Origin: Bugula neritina
Taxonomy: Eukaryota > Bryozoa > Gymnolaemata > Cheilostomatida > Bugulidae
NCBI GenBank assembly: GCA_964035545.1
Contig: OZ037767.1
Location: 31,419,628 to 31,483,627, forward strand
Reading direction: 5' to 3'
Length of the DNA: 64,000 bases
Position 1 is the stretch's first letter. Each line of letters begins with the position of its first letter. This document shows, one piece after another, positions 45,475 through 58,319 of this stretch. Below the pieces are notes generated by a model, which saw nothing but the letters and a program-made list of their open reading frames with translations, was not told the DNA's origin and did no database searches. Position numbers and translations under genes: made by a program.

Positions 45475-48400
45475 GTGAGAGACACTACTTGACATGTGTC
45501 ATAGGTTACAGAGAAAGTAAACTCTCCAGCTTTGTTAACTTGCATGCTTTGAGTTATTTTAATTTCAAAGATGCAGTAATTGTAAAGGCAAACAATTGAC
45601 TACATGCCATAAATAACTGAAATAACTTGATGCAGCTAAATATTGGCAGCTACATGTTGATGTTATTTTTGCAGCATTTGCAAAAACAAAGTATATTTTG
45701 CGATAAGATTATTGTAGCACCTTGCTATGGCAATAGACACTATAGTTGCAGTTATAAGTGCATAGAAATTTGAAAGCTATAAATTTTTGAGTAATTCATA
45801 TTGAGATTTGGGATAAAGGCATTGTACTGCGATGAGGTGGTGGCGTGATAAAGATGTGCTACATATTGATATTGTATTATGTAATAATGTACACTGAAAA
45901 GTATAATTCTTCCAGCATTATAGGCTCTTATAAACAGTTGTTCTTAGTTGTCAGCTTCATTAAGAAATAATTTATTCAAATTCTTTACTCAATTCAAGTC
46001 TGCAATTTTTTAAAGTTTAGAATTTAAATTTCTTCTCTTTTATGTTGAATTTTTTATTGCATAGCTTAGCACTTTTTCTCACCAAAAGTAGTGATCTACT
46101 GTTTGGTATGCTGTTAGTATCAGACTATATTATGCAGCATACGGAAGTGTCAATACTAAGCTAAATTTGCAGCTACACAATTCGGTCATAATGCACCTCA
46201 TCATCTTTGTTCTGGCCAGTGTGAACTTCTTTGTGCAGATTTAAAGAGTTTTGGACTTTCTTTTAAAAAAATTTATCCACCTCCACCCCTAAAAATTCTT
46301 TTCAAAAACTTAATGTACTAAAAATATCTTATAAAGCAACCAACACGCACAAAATTGAAAGGCTCACTTAATTCATGGCCTTAGAGTAAGTATAGTTATC
46401 GTTGCTAAAGGATGTCACTCTTTTCTATACCAACAGGGTTTCCTTCTTGGATAAAATTAAGAAGTAAAACAGATTAGACCTTCAATTATACAAGTTTTAT
46501 TTTTCTGCAGTCTACAGTTAGATATTAAAACTCAAAATTCATGTCTAGCAGTACAAGTAAACCAACATTTCTTATTTTCCTCTCAAACCTATTACAATGA
46601 ATATAGGTTACCATAACCTACTAGCAGTAGATATATTGTTGAAACTACTACGGGTGGTGTCGTGGCCTGCATCGGTAGACAGGACACATTTCTCTGCTCT
46701 GTATCCACCAACTTCTGTATCCCAACATACATTACTTCTTCTGTTGACTGTAGTTGACCTGTTGATACAGTTAACTGTCAAATCAACTGTATAAATCATG
46801 AGCCCATTTATTTACCTTAATAGACATAGGCCTTCGTGTAAATTAACTGAATAGCTTCTAATCCCACTATGAAACTCAAACTATCCATTTAATTTAAGCA
46901 GTTTTTTAATTATCTTGGTCGCTAGATTACCATTGCAGGTTGCTCATCCAAGTGATTAATGAAGGCTTATTCTTGAGCTGTTGAAACTACAACCCAGGCC
47001 AACTGTAGTCTTTACCTCTCTTTGCTCTGTCCTGTTTGGGTAAGGGGGGGGGGCTAGGCTAGCCGATATTGGCATAGTTTAAATATAATCTACCAAGGCT
47101 AGAAGATTTCCTAGTTGAGATTCATTTGGCAGGAAGAAATTTATAAGTCCATTGGTTACCCAGCCAGCTGTATTTTTAGACACAAGAACCACAAAATAAT
47201 GTATTTACCTTCATCAACAGCCAAACTGGGTGCTAGTGGTGAATGTAATTAACTGTTCTTTTGTGCTTGGCTGATGCATATAACAGCTTATCCAAATAAC
47301 TAATAATTACATACTTGTTTGAACTTTTCAGCCTTGAAACACTTACAAGATAGTCAGCATATTTTTATTTAGAATTCATTATCTTTCAACAAAAGATCTT
47401 TCTCACAAAATGCCATTCTAGAATAGAGCCCTAGTTATTCCCCTGTATTGGGGTGTGTAGTATGAAGGCCAAGTTAGAGCTTATCCAAAACAGCTGTATT
47501 GTATTATGTTGCAAACTACTCAATCATGTGAGGTATGCAGCTGAACTAGTAGCATGATCATATAGATACTAGTTATCTGTGTTTGATACATGTGAAAGTG
47601 TCAAGCTGATGCTAATTTTTGATTGATCTACTCCAGTGATTGAGAAGTTGTTGCTCACCAGACTGATATCGTGTCATTACTTTGGCTACTTCAATGTTCC
47701 ACTCACTTTATTTACAGGTGAAGTCAGACTGTGACTCCATACTGAAGAAACTCGAAGTCCGTTGGCCTCTAAACTGTAGTGAGTTGCCAGAATCAAATGT
47801 GAAAGAGCAGCTGTGTATGGCTCCAAGAGGAAACCAATTACCTTCCCCTGGTTTATCCACTCACACCCCTCCTGATGTAGAAGAGGCTGTAACTAGGCAG
47901 AGAGTTTCTTTCACTGAGGTGGCTGGGATAACTCCCAAACAGCACACGCCCTCTACATCCTGTCCAGATCAGTATGTTCGCTATGAGAACAGGTCATGCA
48001 CCAACTTGTGTGACCCTGCCTGCAAAGACTGCGTTCCCAAATGTCAGCACGTTTTCTACACTCAGAAACACAAGAACTTTGCGTACACCTGGATGGCTAT
48101 ATGGGCGTCTCTCTGCATCGCTTCAACACTCTTCACAATCGTTACTTTCTGTATTGATCCGCGAAGGTTCCGTTATCCAACCAGACCTGTTATCTTCATG
48201 GCTTTCTGTTACCTCATCTATGCATTATCCTACTTCATTCCTCTCTTCATACCCAGGGAGAAAATTATATGCAAGTCTGATGTTCAGGGGGATCTCATGG
48301 TGGTGAATGGGATGGAATCGACCTTGTGTGTCATCATATTTTTGGTTCAGTATTACTTTGGTATTGCCAGCCACGTCTGGTGGCTCATACTCACATTCAC

Positions 48401-49172
48401 ATGGTACCTGGCGGCCAGCAGAAAGTGGGTTCTGGAGGCCATCAACTCCATAGCTTGCTATTTCCACTTGTTTGCATGGGCTGTACCAGCAGTGCTCACA
48501 GTGGTCATCTTAGTCACTGGCAGAGTTGACAGCAATGAGCTAACCGGCATGTGCTATGTTGGCAACCACGACAAGTGGTCTCTGCTTATTTACATCATCA
48601 TTCCAACATCCTTCCTTTGTTTAGTTGGAGAAATACTCATGTTGGCTGGTTTCGTCTCTGTCCTCCGTATAAGAACCAACTTGAAGACTCACGTGGATGA
48701 TGCTAGTGTCAGAAAGCTAGAGAAGCTAATGGCTAAGATAGGTGTGTTTGCCATCTTCTACACTGTACCGACAGTGTGCGTTCTCGGCTCCAACATACAC
48801 GAGTTTATGAACATGGACACATGGAGGTGCATGTCCTCACTGGTGTCTACCTTAGTAGGTTCTATTCCCACTGTAGAGATACACATACTCAAGATATCAA
48901 TGTCTTTAATAGTCGGTGTTTTCATCGCAATGTGGGTATTAAACTCAAAAACTTTGCAGACTTGTGAACGCAAGTGCAGCAGAAAAAGTAGCAACAGTCG
49001 TTTACTTCACCAAAGCCAATATAATAACAAAGCATCTTATGTTATAGCTAAACAGACAGACTGTAATGGGTACGTGAAACACTACAAGTTTCCAGCAAGT
49101 CACCACGTTATCTCTGCTTCCCATAAACACTATAGCAAAGGACCTGATGCTCTCCTATCTGTAAATTTGTAG
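45124..49172 (+). CDS. fzd: Frizzled receptor (Fz9/10- or Fz4-like), two coding exons, complete
   Basis: Wnt receptor, 601 aa. Exons 45124-45474 and 47718-49172 join in phase 0 inside the CRD. Start is the ATG at 45124 (AAACATGG); the TTG 18 bases upstream is not used. Residues 1-28 are a signal peptide. The CRD has all ten cysteines (36, 44, 82, 91, 98, 111, 115, 122, 137, 150). A linker with six cysteines (199-226) follows, then seven membrane segments from about 240 to 525. Conserved marks: RPVIF, YYFGIAS, WWLILTFTWYLAA, ELTGMCYVGN and KLEKLMAKIGVF in the third intracellular loop. The SIPTVEIHILKI block and tail favour Fz9/10, the CRD also fits Fz4. Oddity: the Dishevelled motif KTXXXW reads KTLQTC (528-533). 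The end SVNL could be a class II PDZ ligand. Confidence 0.96.
45475..47717. other. Frizzled intron
   Basis: 2.2 kb, AT-rich, with a short G10 run near 47044. No exon or mobile element recognised. Confidence 0.6.
47718..49172 (+). CDS. fzd: Frizzled exon 2 (end of CRD, seven membrane segments, tail)
   Basis: 484 codons plus TAG. Acceptor TTTACAG; begins VKSDCDSILKKLEVRWPLNC. The whole heptahelical core is in a single exon. Confidence 0.97.
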   Translation: MKSDCDSILKKLEVRWPLNCSELPESNVKEQLCMAPRGNQLPSPGLSTHTPPDVEEAVTRQRVSFTEVAGITPKQHTPSTSCPDQYVRYENRSCTNLCDPACKDCVPKCQHVFYTQKHKNFAYTWMAIWASLCIASTLFTIVTFCIDPRRFRYPTRPVIFMAFCYLIYALSYFIPLFIPREKIICKSDVQGDLMVVNGMESTLCVIIFLVQYYFGIASHVWWLILTFTWYLAASRKWVLEAINSIACYFHLFAWAVPAVLTVVILVTGRVDSNELTGMCYVGNHDKWSLLIYIIIPTSFLCLVGEILMLAGFVSVLRIRTNLKTHVDDASVRKLEKLMAKIGVFAIFYTVPTVCVLGSNIHEFMNMDTWRCMSSLVSTLVGSIPTVEIHILKISMSLIVGVFIAMWVLNSKTLQTCERKCSRKSSNSRLLHQSQYNNKASYVIAKQTDCNGYVKHYKFPASHHVISASHKHYSKGPDALLSVNL

Positions 49173-51894
49173 CAGATAGCCAGTAGCTTATTTTTATGTT
49201 CTGTACAGTAACTTAATCTTCCTTTCAAAGGAAGTATGTAAATGTATATGATATTGATATACTCATTGTACAGGTGTATGTATTCACAAAGGAGCTCCAA
49301 TTGCGCTTTTACTCTCAAGTTAATAGAACAATATTAACTAGAATGATGGTCATTATTTTAGTTTATTATTACTATCTACTACCACAACAACTACCTGATC
49401 AATTTGCTTAATTAATAACTACTCAGTGTATACAGTGTTGTGGGCTATTGTTTCCAACTTTCCATAGAGTAATAGCGACTTTGATACATAGGTTCTACAA
49501 CCTATTATCTTTCTGTATACTAATCAAAGTCTTTCTTCTAAACAACCTTATCGGTTAGTTTGTCAATATTATTTATCTAGAAATGTTTAATGTGCCATAA
49601 CTAGCTTGGAGTCGCTTGGCTAATTCATTTGGAACATTTCAGTTAACAAGTATACTGATAGTCTGTTTAATGTCCCATTATAAAGCCAGGCTTTGGTAGA
49701 AGCCATCTTGTTACCTGCTAGTAATCTGCTCCCTTGTATAAATTTGTTTACCATTTTTCTATGGCTTTACTGAAAGTTCTATATATAAATATTATATTTT
49801 ATTCCACTATGCACAAGCTATACTAGCAACTATACAAATATGATTTTATTATTTTAACACTTTTTTATTATTTTTGCCAGCAAATAGATGCTAGTATTTG
49901 TTTAGAATTTTTGATGGTGCTCAAATATAGAATCCTTTACATAACAGGAATCATAGCTTGCTCTGTTCCTTGTTAGACAATCACTAGAATATATACACAA
50001 TGCTAGTGAAATAGTAGATAAATTAATTAAATTTACACAATTCAAAGCAGACTGGCTGTGATGCTACAAGTTTACTAGTAAGATTTTAGATAATCATACT
50101 AATTTTTTTGAACCGTACTCAACTAGTGGGTTCAATTACAGGTGTGGTTAATGTAATGGTCTATTTCCACCACACGCTTTACCTTGCTCACCTTAGCTTA
50201 GTAGCAGCAGTCATTGCTACTTCACTAATTAACATGAATTTGATACCATTAGTCTTTCAAACCTTGTCTGCTTTGTTTATGTGTGCCTCAATGTCAAAAC
50301 AACCCTTGCATTCATATACTGGCTTAAAATTCAAATGAGATAAAATATTTAAAGTATAACTTAAAACATTAATTGCTGCAATGCAAACTGTTGGTAAAAG
50401 CCAAAAAGGCTAAGTAAAGTTTTTATGTTGGTCATGTTTACTGATGTCTAGTTGAACAGCTTGGGTACTATCTTGCTATAAAAGAGCTAGGTATAATAGA
50501 GTTATTGTTTTTCAACTAATGCACGCTGTTTCCATCAATACAGGGAATAAGGTTTCACTGGGTTGCTGTTAGTAGATAAAAGCCGTTTTCTCTGGTCATT
50601 GCATTCCAGATCAATTATCGCTACACTGAAAAGTCAAACCCAAAACGATCTTTTATAAAACTTAATTGCTTTTATTCATGGTTTTGTAAAGCAAATAATG
50701 AAGATCATACAGAAAAGAATCATTCTCAATCAACTCTTTCCATTCAAACATGAATTCACATTGTTTGCATGCATGTTATTTTTTCTTAGTCCGTTTCACA
50801 GAGACACAAAGACACAGCTTGATGGTTCATCAACTACTGCTGTTTTTTGTTTTAAGTTAAACTGCTAACTACTAAAAACCAGTAAAGTTTCAGCAAATCT
50901 CACTTTTATAGTTTGGAAATTCATATAATTGGAGTTCAGGGAGCTCTGCTATATAAGTAACTGTTCTAAAAAAATGGCGATTTCATTATATTACCGTTAA
51001 CCTGCTCTCTCATACTCTCTTGAAAAATCTTTTATGGCAGCATAACCTATAGGTCAACTCCAGAAATAGCACTATAAACATCACTGTTGTTGCTGAAAAC
51101 TAGTAAAACACAGTTGCAAATACTTTAATTCAAAATTCAAAATTGCTTCCAACAATTCAAAAGTAGACGAGTTTGTTTAGCAGTCAGCCACTACTTGTAC
51201 TTGTAGTAACTCTAAATATGAGAGTCTCATCTCCTCATAGCAAATACATGAAAGCAGCAACAGAAAGTATGTATAAGCTATATATTTTAGTCAGCTGCAT
51301 GATTGGTTGTAGCTGTCAATGATCAATTACATAACAACAATTTTAAATAATTCAGTATTTCATACTGATAGACTTGTTTCTCTTTATTGGCATTTTTTAG
51401 TTTCTATTGAACATAACATAGAGAGAGAATGTATTACCACTAACAGGAAATACATAGTGTTGTTCTTCTCCATAGCAACCATATAATATATTGTTGCCAT
51501 TCTTGTTGCTAGGGTTGTTAAAAGCTAAAATAGTTTCTTAATTAATGAAACATGCACCACTTGAGTGTTTTAACATGCTCAGCTGAACTTTGTTCTAAGT
51601 GTATGACTTTTACCAAAGAATATGCATTTCCTTTGAGATTTGTGCCTGAAGATGTTACCATTCCTTGAGATTCAATTTTTTGCAGTGCCTTGTAGCTTGT
51701 CTCAAATTTGGGATTCCTGTTTTCTCTGGAACCTGAATGATGGTATAGAATTCTCTAATGCCTTTCCTTATTTCAGCTTCAGCTTACAAAAAGATCAACC
51801 TTAGTTTGACTTTAAATTTGCTGAAGTTTTGCATTTGCTAGAAAGTAGAATTAAAATGATTTCCTCCATAAATCAGCTGTTGGCAGCTTCTGGA

Positions 51895-51991
51895 GATGTC
51901 GATTGCTGGTGACAGATCACCTGTAGATGTCATTGCTGGTGGCAGATCACCTGTAGATGTCATTGCTGGTGGCAGATCACTTGTAGATGTC
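51895..51991. repeat. 30 bp tandem repeat, three copies
   Basis: Unit ATTGCTGGTGGCAGATCACC plus TGTAGATGTC. Confidence 0.88.
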
Positions 51992-54915
51992 AGAGAAATT
52001 AATAAATGACAGCAGTAAGCTAGAAATTCTCTGGTCTAATTGATTCTTTTCTAATCCTAACAATCGTAACATAAAAATAATATAATATTGCGTTGCTGGG
52101 GAAAATATTTTTCAACTATTTAACAATCCATGGTTAAAATATTTAAACTATGTTGTGTATTAATTGTTAGTATATTATTATCTTATCTGAATATTTGAAC
52201 TGTACCATATTTAGCTGTAGAAAGTAGCTAAATGTGCCAGGTCGCTGTTTCAAGGATAATTCTATCTGCTTAGTTTTATATACAGGATACAGGTATACCC
52301 TGCATACCAACTCTGGTATTATATTACATAACTATAACCATGTTTGAGTAATTATTAAACAGGTAACCATTGCAACCAAACCCTATTAATCACTGCTAAC
52401 AACTGTTGACAACTAGTAATCAACCAAAGAGGAAAGATTATATCTTTGATTTGTAATTGGAATTTGAAGGAGCTCTCACTTTATATCAGCTACTTGAATA
52501 TTTTCTACTGTATTTTATGTTCCGACTTTTAGTTTATAGTATAGTTTTTGTTGAGCTTAGATTTGCTATTTCTGGACAGTGTCCAAAGTATATTGGCATC
52601 TCTTCAAACGCTATACTTTATCATACAAACAGCTTGGTACAATGCTGAATAACCAAGTATCTTTTTCCAGATGTTGCTGCATTGTGTTGCAGAGCTGTTA
52701 CATTCTGTTACTATTTTGGTCGTTTTCAGTATAAGTTTGACAGCAGGACCAGACGCTAAAGCTTTATACAGGTCAACGATTGGAGTCAGCGATGTTATTA
52801 GCTAATAACTTTATTAATTCCTTTTACCAAAATCTCTGATTCCACTGTCTCCTGGAATGACATTTCAGACCGAATTTTAATGCATAAACATGACTTGTTG
52901 CATAAAACTGAGCATTTGCTCATAGTGACGGCATTCAGACTTGGCATAGGGCTGTAACTAAATACATGGCACTACTTCATCTATACAATACACGTCACTA
53001 TACTTCATCTATACAGGAGTTTTATATGTTTTATTTCTACTACACTAGCGGGCTTCATAATTATTTAGTCCTAACGTTTGAAAACAAAAATGAATAAAAT
53101 AGCCAGCAGTTTTGCTTTGGAACTTTGCTGTGAAGTATCTATAACAATGTCGGGGCATGGTACACCAATGCAGACCCCCCCCCCCCCCAACTGCTACAAT
53201 GTCAAAGAACATTAAGAGACTAGAATCTCTCATATAATTTGCATACTGTATATAAAAAGTTGCTTTTCAAAAGACTAATTTTTGTCAATTGATAAATGTT
53301 TCAACAAATTAAACAATGCTCTTATTTATTTCATCACCTATTGTCTGCTCTGTAAAAGTTCATACAGTAACACAGTTCAGCTGCTATAGCATTCTAATCC
53401 AATCTTGAGTTTATATCATATTGCATCAACTATACTACAGGCCTATTACGCAAAACTGGAAATCATTTGTCAAGAGCTTGTCAGTGTTTTATGTATAAGC
53501 AATGAAAAGATGATTAACAGACTGGAAGAACAACATAAAAAACAAGTAAAAAATACTAAATTTATTTAAATTAGCCGTTGAGTCTTTGCAATACTGCTCT
53601 CTTGGCACTAGCAGTGATTGATAGCATAAAAAAACATTAGTTCTGTCAGTTTTATATCAAGTTCAAATAAGTTTCTATCAGTTTCGTTTGATTAGGATTC
53701 AGCTATATTAATGACAACAAGCTGCGATATTTAATTACTGGTCTCTGTAATATATAATTGACATCTATTAATAGGAGAAATGGAATTATAATTTAATCTT
53801 GATTAGAGGAGAGTTACCAGTGAAGCAATATAAGCAATTGATCAAAGTTATTTAGTAATTTCTAAAGTCAGCAGATTGTGTATAACCATACACGCAAGCA
53901 GAATAAGAGAAAATAATTTAAAAGTGAAACTGAACTTGCTGAAGTTACACCAATCAAGTTTAGCAGAGAAAACGTGAATAAAGTTGTAAAACAATATATA
54001 TGAATAGAGTCTTTTGATGTGAAAACTATAAACAAGATGTAATTAATGCTTTTTTGCACAGAAGATAAGAAGTTAGCTAGCAGTGTATAGCAGGAATGCT
54101 GCCTAGACTTCTATTTCAACAAGTGAGAGCTTGGCATGGTTTTAGTCTTCATAATTTGTGATTCATTAGAGTAAAGAAGTTGGAAAGCCGAATCTGTCAC
54201 AAAAACGGTACTGTCTGCACGCAGCCTATACGTTGTGTTAAGGACGTCACTCGTCTAATATACTACTGAATATTCCAGAACAATCTACAAGATGTACTGT
54301 CTGTGTTTTAATTATTAATTATGTTTTTATAACACATGTGTGAATAAATCAGAATAAATAATTTCATAACTACTTTTACATAGTCTATCATTTTCACATT
54401 TATTACTATAATTTATGTAGTTATGTATAACCATAGAACGGAAATAGCCAGCCATTTATCTGAACTAGCACATATATTATATATACACATACGTGTATGT
54501 ACTATATACAACAACTATTTCTACTTGGGTGGCCAATTACATTTTAAACCAGTTTTCTGCATGCAATTATAATAATTAAATTTGTTTCAGATTCATGTAA
54601 ATTCAATTACTATTTTCTAGGGATATTAGAAAAACATGTCCACATTTGAATTCTTGTAAAATGTTAGCCTGACTTTTTGTTAGCCCAGCTGTTATTCCAA
54701 CATTATTTGAAGTCAACTTCTCTTAATCCATATTGCAATTGAGCAGCTAAAAGGGAAGGATTTGGGTATCAGGTGAAGGGAAGGAGTTAATTAAGTTGAT
54801 GTAATGTAGAGGCATGACTTATTACTAAAAAGTCGGTTCCCTCCTCTGCTTTTAATTATAAAATGATGGTTGAGTGAATCAGAGAGCATGATTTCATTGG
54901 TCTCCCAGTTTAAAC

Positions 54916-55012
54916 AAAATCTACCTGCAGTATATATCAGAATATAACAGAAAATCTACCTGCAGTATATATCAGAATATAACAGAAAATATACCTGCAG
55001 TATATCAGAACA
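54916..55012. repeat. 35 bp tandem repeat, ~2.8 copies
   Basis: Unit begins AAAATCTACCTGCAGTATAT and ends AATATAACAG. Confidence 0.85.
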
Positions 55013-55155
55013 AAAGCTAACAGTTTAGGAAGTGTTGTTGCATTAGTTGTGTATAACAATGTCTAAATTCACCAGAAAGCTAGGAAAGCTATGTTATAGA
55101 TCCAAGTTGAAGCTGTCTATATGGCAACAGCTTCAGCACCAGGTCTATACTTGTG

Positions 55156-55292
55156 TAGATATCCACCATTGTGTAGTCAGCCACTATAAAACATATACTA
55201 TTGTGTAATTAGCCACCATAAAACATATATACCATTGTGGAGTCCATCACCATAAAACATATACTATTGTGTAGTCCATCACCATGTAAACC
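55156..55292. repeat. ~42 bp degenerate tandem repeat
   Basis: Recurring ATTGTGTAGTC and CACCATAAAACATATAC segments, three to four copies. Confidence 0.75.
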
Positions 55293-55885
55293 AACTCTCC
55301 AGTCTTTATTGAGTCACTATAGATGAAGGGAATATAGTAAACATAGACAGTCTTTTGTAAATTGATATACAGAAAGATTTTACAATGTTGTTTCTAACTT
55401 TACGACTTTGGATAGACAAAAGCTTGATTTTTTCCTGAATACGTTAGGATCTGTCAGGTTATAGGGCAGTCGGAAGCTTTTCAATTCAAATAAATTGATT
55501 GGAAAACTAAAATAACTTTATCATAATGAAGTTGTTAAAAAGGTATTCTTTAGTCAAAATGTTCTTTGTTCACTTTTATTTGAGAAGAATCTTATCTGTT
55601 TAGATAAGTTTGAGTCTAGCAGACGGTCTAGGCTTTCTGCAGCCCGTGACACGATTGATCATGTGACTAACTTCAGTTTTACTCATAGAGAAAGTTGATT
55701 TGGCAATTATTGGACAGTGCTTGTGTTTATTCTAGTATTGTGCTTTTATAATTGCCACTGTCATTCCAAAAATATTTTCATAGCAATAAGTGATTTTCAG
55801 AAAGATGTGAACCTATTTTCAACTCTTAAATAATTCAAAATGTTTTCTAGTTTCAATTATCTAAATAACTTATTTATTTATTAAA

Positions 55886-56064
55886 TATCTCTGTAAGATT
55901 GAGTTAATATCCCTGTAAGATTGAGTTACTACCCCTGTAAGATTGAGTTACTACCCCTGTAAGATTGAGTTACTATCCCTGTAAGATTGAGTTACTACCC
56001 CTGTAAGGTTGAGTTAATATCCCTGTAAGATTGAGTTACTACCCCTGTAAGATTGAGTTAATAT
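55886..56064. repeat. 22 bp tandem repeat, ~8 copies
   Basis: Unit CTGTAAGATTGAGTTACTAC plus CC, with some copies ending AATATC. Confidence 0.9.
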
Positions 56065-56509
56065 ATAGACAGCTTTACTCTTCACCTGATGGGTTGTTAA
56101 AGCTACCTATTAACTTGATGAGTAAGTGTCATTTAAAGTAATTACAGATATTAAGGTGGTCATTCATTCAGCTTTACTTCTTATGATATTATTTTAATCT
56201 TCTTCTTAAATTTACCATAGAAATAACTACAGCTGATAAATGCAAATTGTTATAATTTAATTTCTTACAAAAACCATATTGAGGTTAAGAACACCTAAAT
56301 TAAGTTATGATGAATGCTAAACTTTAGGATTAGCTGTAGTTATATCAGTACTAGACATCAGTGGTAGTACTATAAGGCATCAGTGGTAGTACTAGACATC
56401 AGTGGTAGTACTATAAGATATCAGTACCAGTCTTCACTATTGGCTACTTTCTTCATTAGATATGCATTAGCAACCATTAGTTAACTATCAATTGACTTTC
56501 AAATAACTG

Positions 56510-56670
56510 CGAAGTAACTATAAAATAACTATGGCACAACTATTTAAAGTAACTATAGAGCAACTATTAAGTAACTATACAGTAACTATGGAGTAACTAT
56601 AGAGTGACTATTAAGTAACTATACAGTAACTATGGAGTAACTATAGAGTAACCATGGAGTAACTACCTTT
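56510..56670. repeat. degenerate AACTAT-based tandem repeat
   Basis: Many AGTAACTATAGAGTAACTAT steps of 11-12 bp with variation. Confidence 0.8.
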
Positions 56671-56860
56671 TAACATTGCTACACCATGTAGTACAGTGCT
56701 CCTGGATTTTATAATAACTGAGTACATTCAGGGAGTAAATAATATTTCATAACTTTTAGCTAAATTGTGAGACTGTACCCTGAAATCATGTATGTTTAAA
56801 TGGGCTGTAGTTTCTAATACTAATATTATATAGATAGTAATACTAATATAAATAGTAATA

Positions 56861-56862
<2 letters not shown>

Positions 56863-56935
<73 letters not shown>
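56863..56935. repeat. (TA)n microsatellite
   Basis: About 70 bases of TA flanked on both sides by AGTAATACTAATATA repeats. Confidence 0.92.
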
Positions 56936-56939
<4 letters not shown>

Positions 56940-57204
56940 ATACTAATATAGTGATAGTAATACTAATATAGATACACTGCCACCGATAGCAACACTAATA
57001 TATATTGTTGCCAATACCATATATTTTAGACAATACTAAGATTGTATTCAAAATCTCACACCCATTTAATTGGCAATTTGCAATGCTACAAACTACAATT
57101 AAAATTAGCATAAGTTATAAAAGTAATCTCTCTTTTGTTACAAGCCAGTTGCATAACTAATAAGCCATGACCATAATTATCTCGCCCATTTACTGCATTG
57201 AAGG

Positions 57205-57360
57205 GTATGGAGTAGTATATAGTATAATAGAGTATAGTATACTCTATATCAGAGTATAATACAGTATATAGTATATAGTAGTGTACAGTATATTATAGCA
57301 GTGTATATTAGTATAATTATATAGTAGTATATTGTAGTAGTATATACAATTAGTATATAC
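57205..57360. repeat. AGTATA-rich degenerate repeat
   Basis: Irregular AGTATAGTATA/AGTAGTATA low-complexity tract. Confidence 0.75.
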
Positions 57361-58137
57361 AAGTATTAAAGCGATTTACACTAATCATGTTGAGCTGAGG
57401 ATTACTGGTTGCAACATGTAATTAAGTTACATCAGAGGTGAGAGACAAGAAACAATGGCTGTGGTTAAAGGTAATTACATAATTATTATTCTTGCACTAT
57501 GCAAAATGTCTCACTAGAAAACAAGAGATCTTTCAGAAAGATTACATAACAGATTACATGATTGATGGGCAATTATTCTATGTAACAATACAATTGTAGA
57601 CTAGATAATATCCTTTAATATCATAAATATTATGTTGCAATATCCTACAGATATAAAGGGGTTATAAAATCCTATACAAGATGAATCATACTATTTACAA
57701 ATAACAGTACAATATTGCATAAAAAATAACATCACTTATTGCATATGAACAATTTTGGATTACAAAAAATAAATGGAGAGAAAAATAGGATGAAATCACA
57801 AAAGTAAATTATTTTTGAAAACATAACGAATCCCTTGAATCTAAATATTCACAATATATTATTACCTATAATACTTTTGACTTTAAATTTATTTACATGA
57901 TTGAATAAAATTTCACAATAATAATATTCTTCAGAATTCAGGCAGATTAAATCTCTCTTTTGAATAAAAAGTTTCACATGCGCTGCTCGAGAAGAGGCAT
58001 TGATGAGTCATAGGGAACAGTCTGAGATTATTGCTAAGGAATAATAGTTAGGTGCTCAAGAGAGAGGATAACTCTAATAACCGGTTTTGTTTTAGAGTTG
58101 ACCTAATAAAACTAGGTCACCTCAGCACAACCAGTAG

Positions 58138-58319
58138 TTAAATATCCGTCTGCACATAGCTCAGGGGGCGAGTGGATCGTTTGATTTTACTAAGGACGGA
58201 TTTGACAGCCATTTCTTCTCTCTTTAGCATTTCCATGGAAGGAAAGAACAAAGATGATTGGTTGTATTTTGGCAGCATAAGACGGCTGTCGGGAACTATA
58301 TTCTCACTCTCCTCGTTAC
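58138..58319 (-). CDS. NHS-like gene, last exon
   Basis: 59 residues plus TAA: RLMLPKYNQSSLFFPSMEML, then KREEMAVKSVLSKIKR and RPLSYVQTDI. Acceptor TTTCAG in phase 1. The reading frame and charged helix look truly coding. Confidence 0.8.

Larger units (their letters stand above)
49173..58137. other. spacer between convergent Frizzled and NHS-like genes
   Basis: Nine kilobases without a supported exon. It holds the Frizzled 3' UTR at its left end and many minisatellites at the right. A minus-strand AATAAA at 57888-57893 is a possible polyadenylation signal for the NHS-like gene, 245 bases after its stop. Confidence 0.5.
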
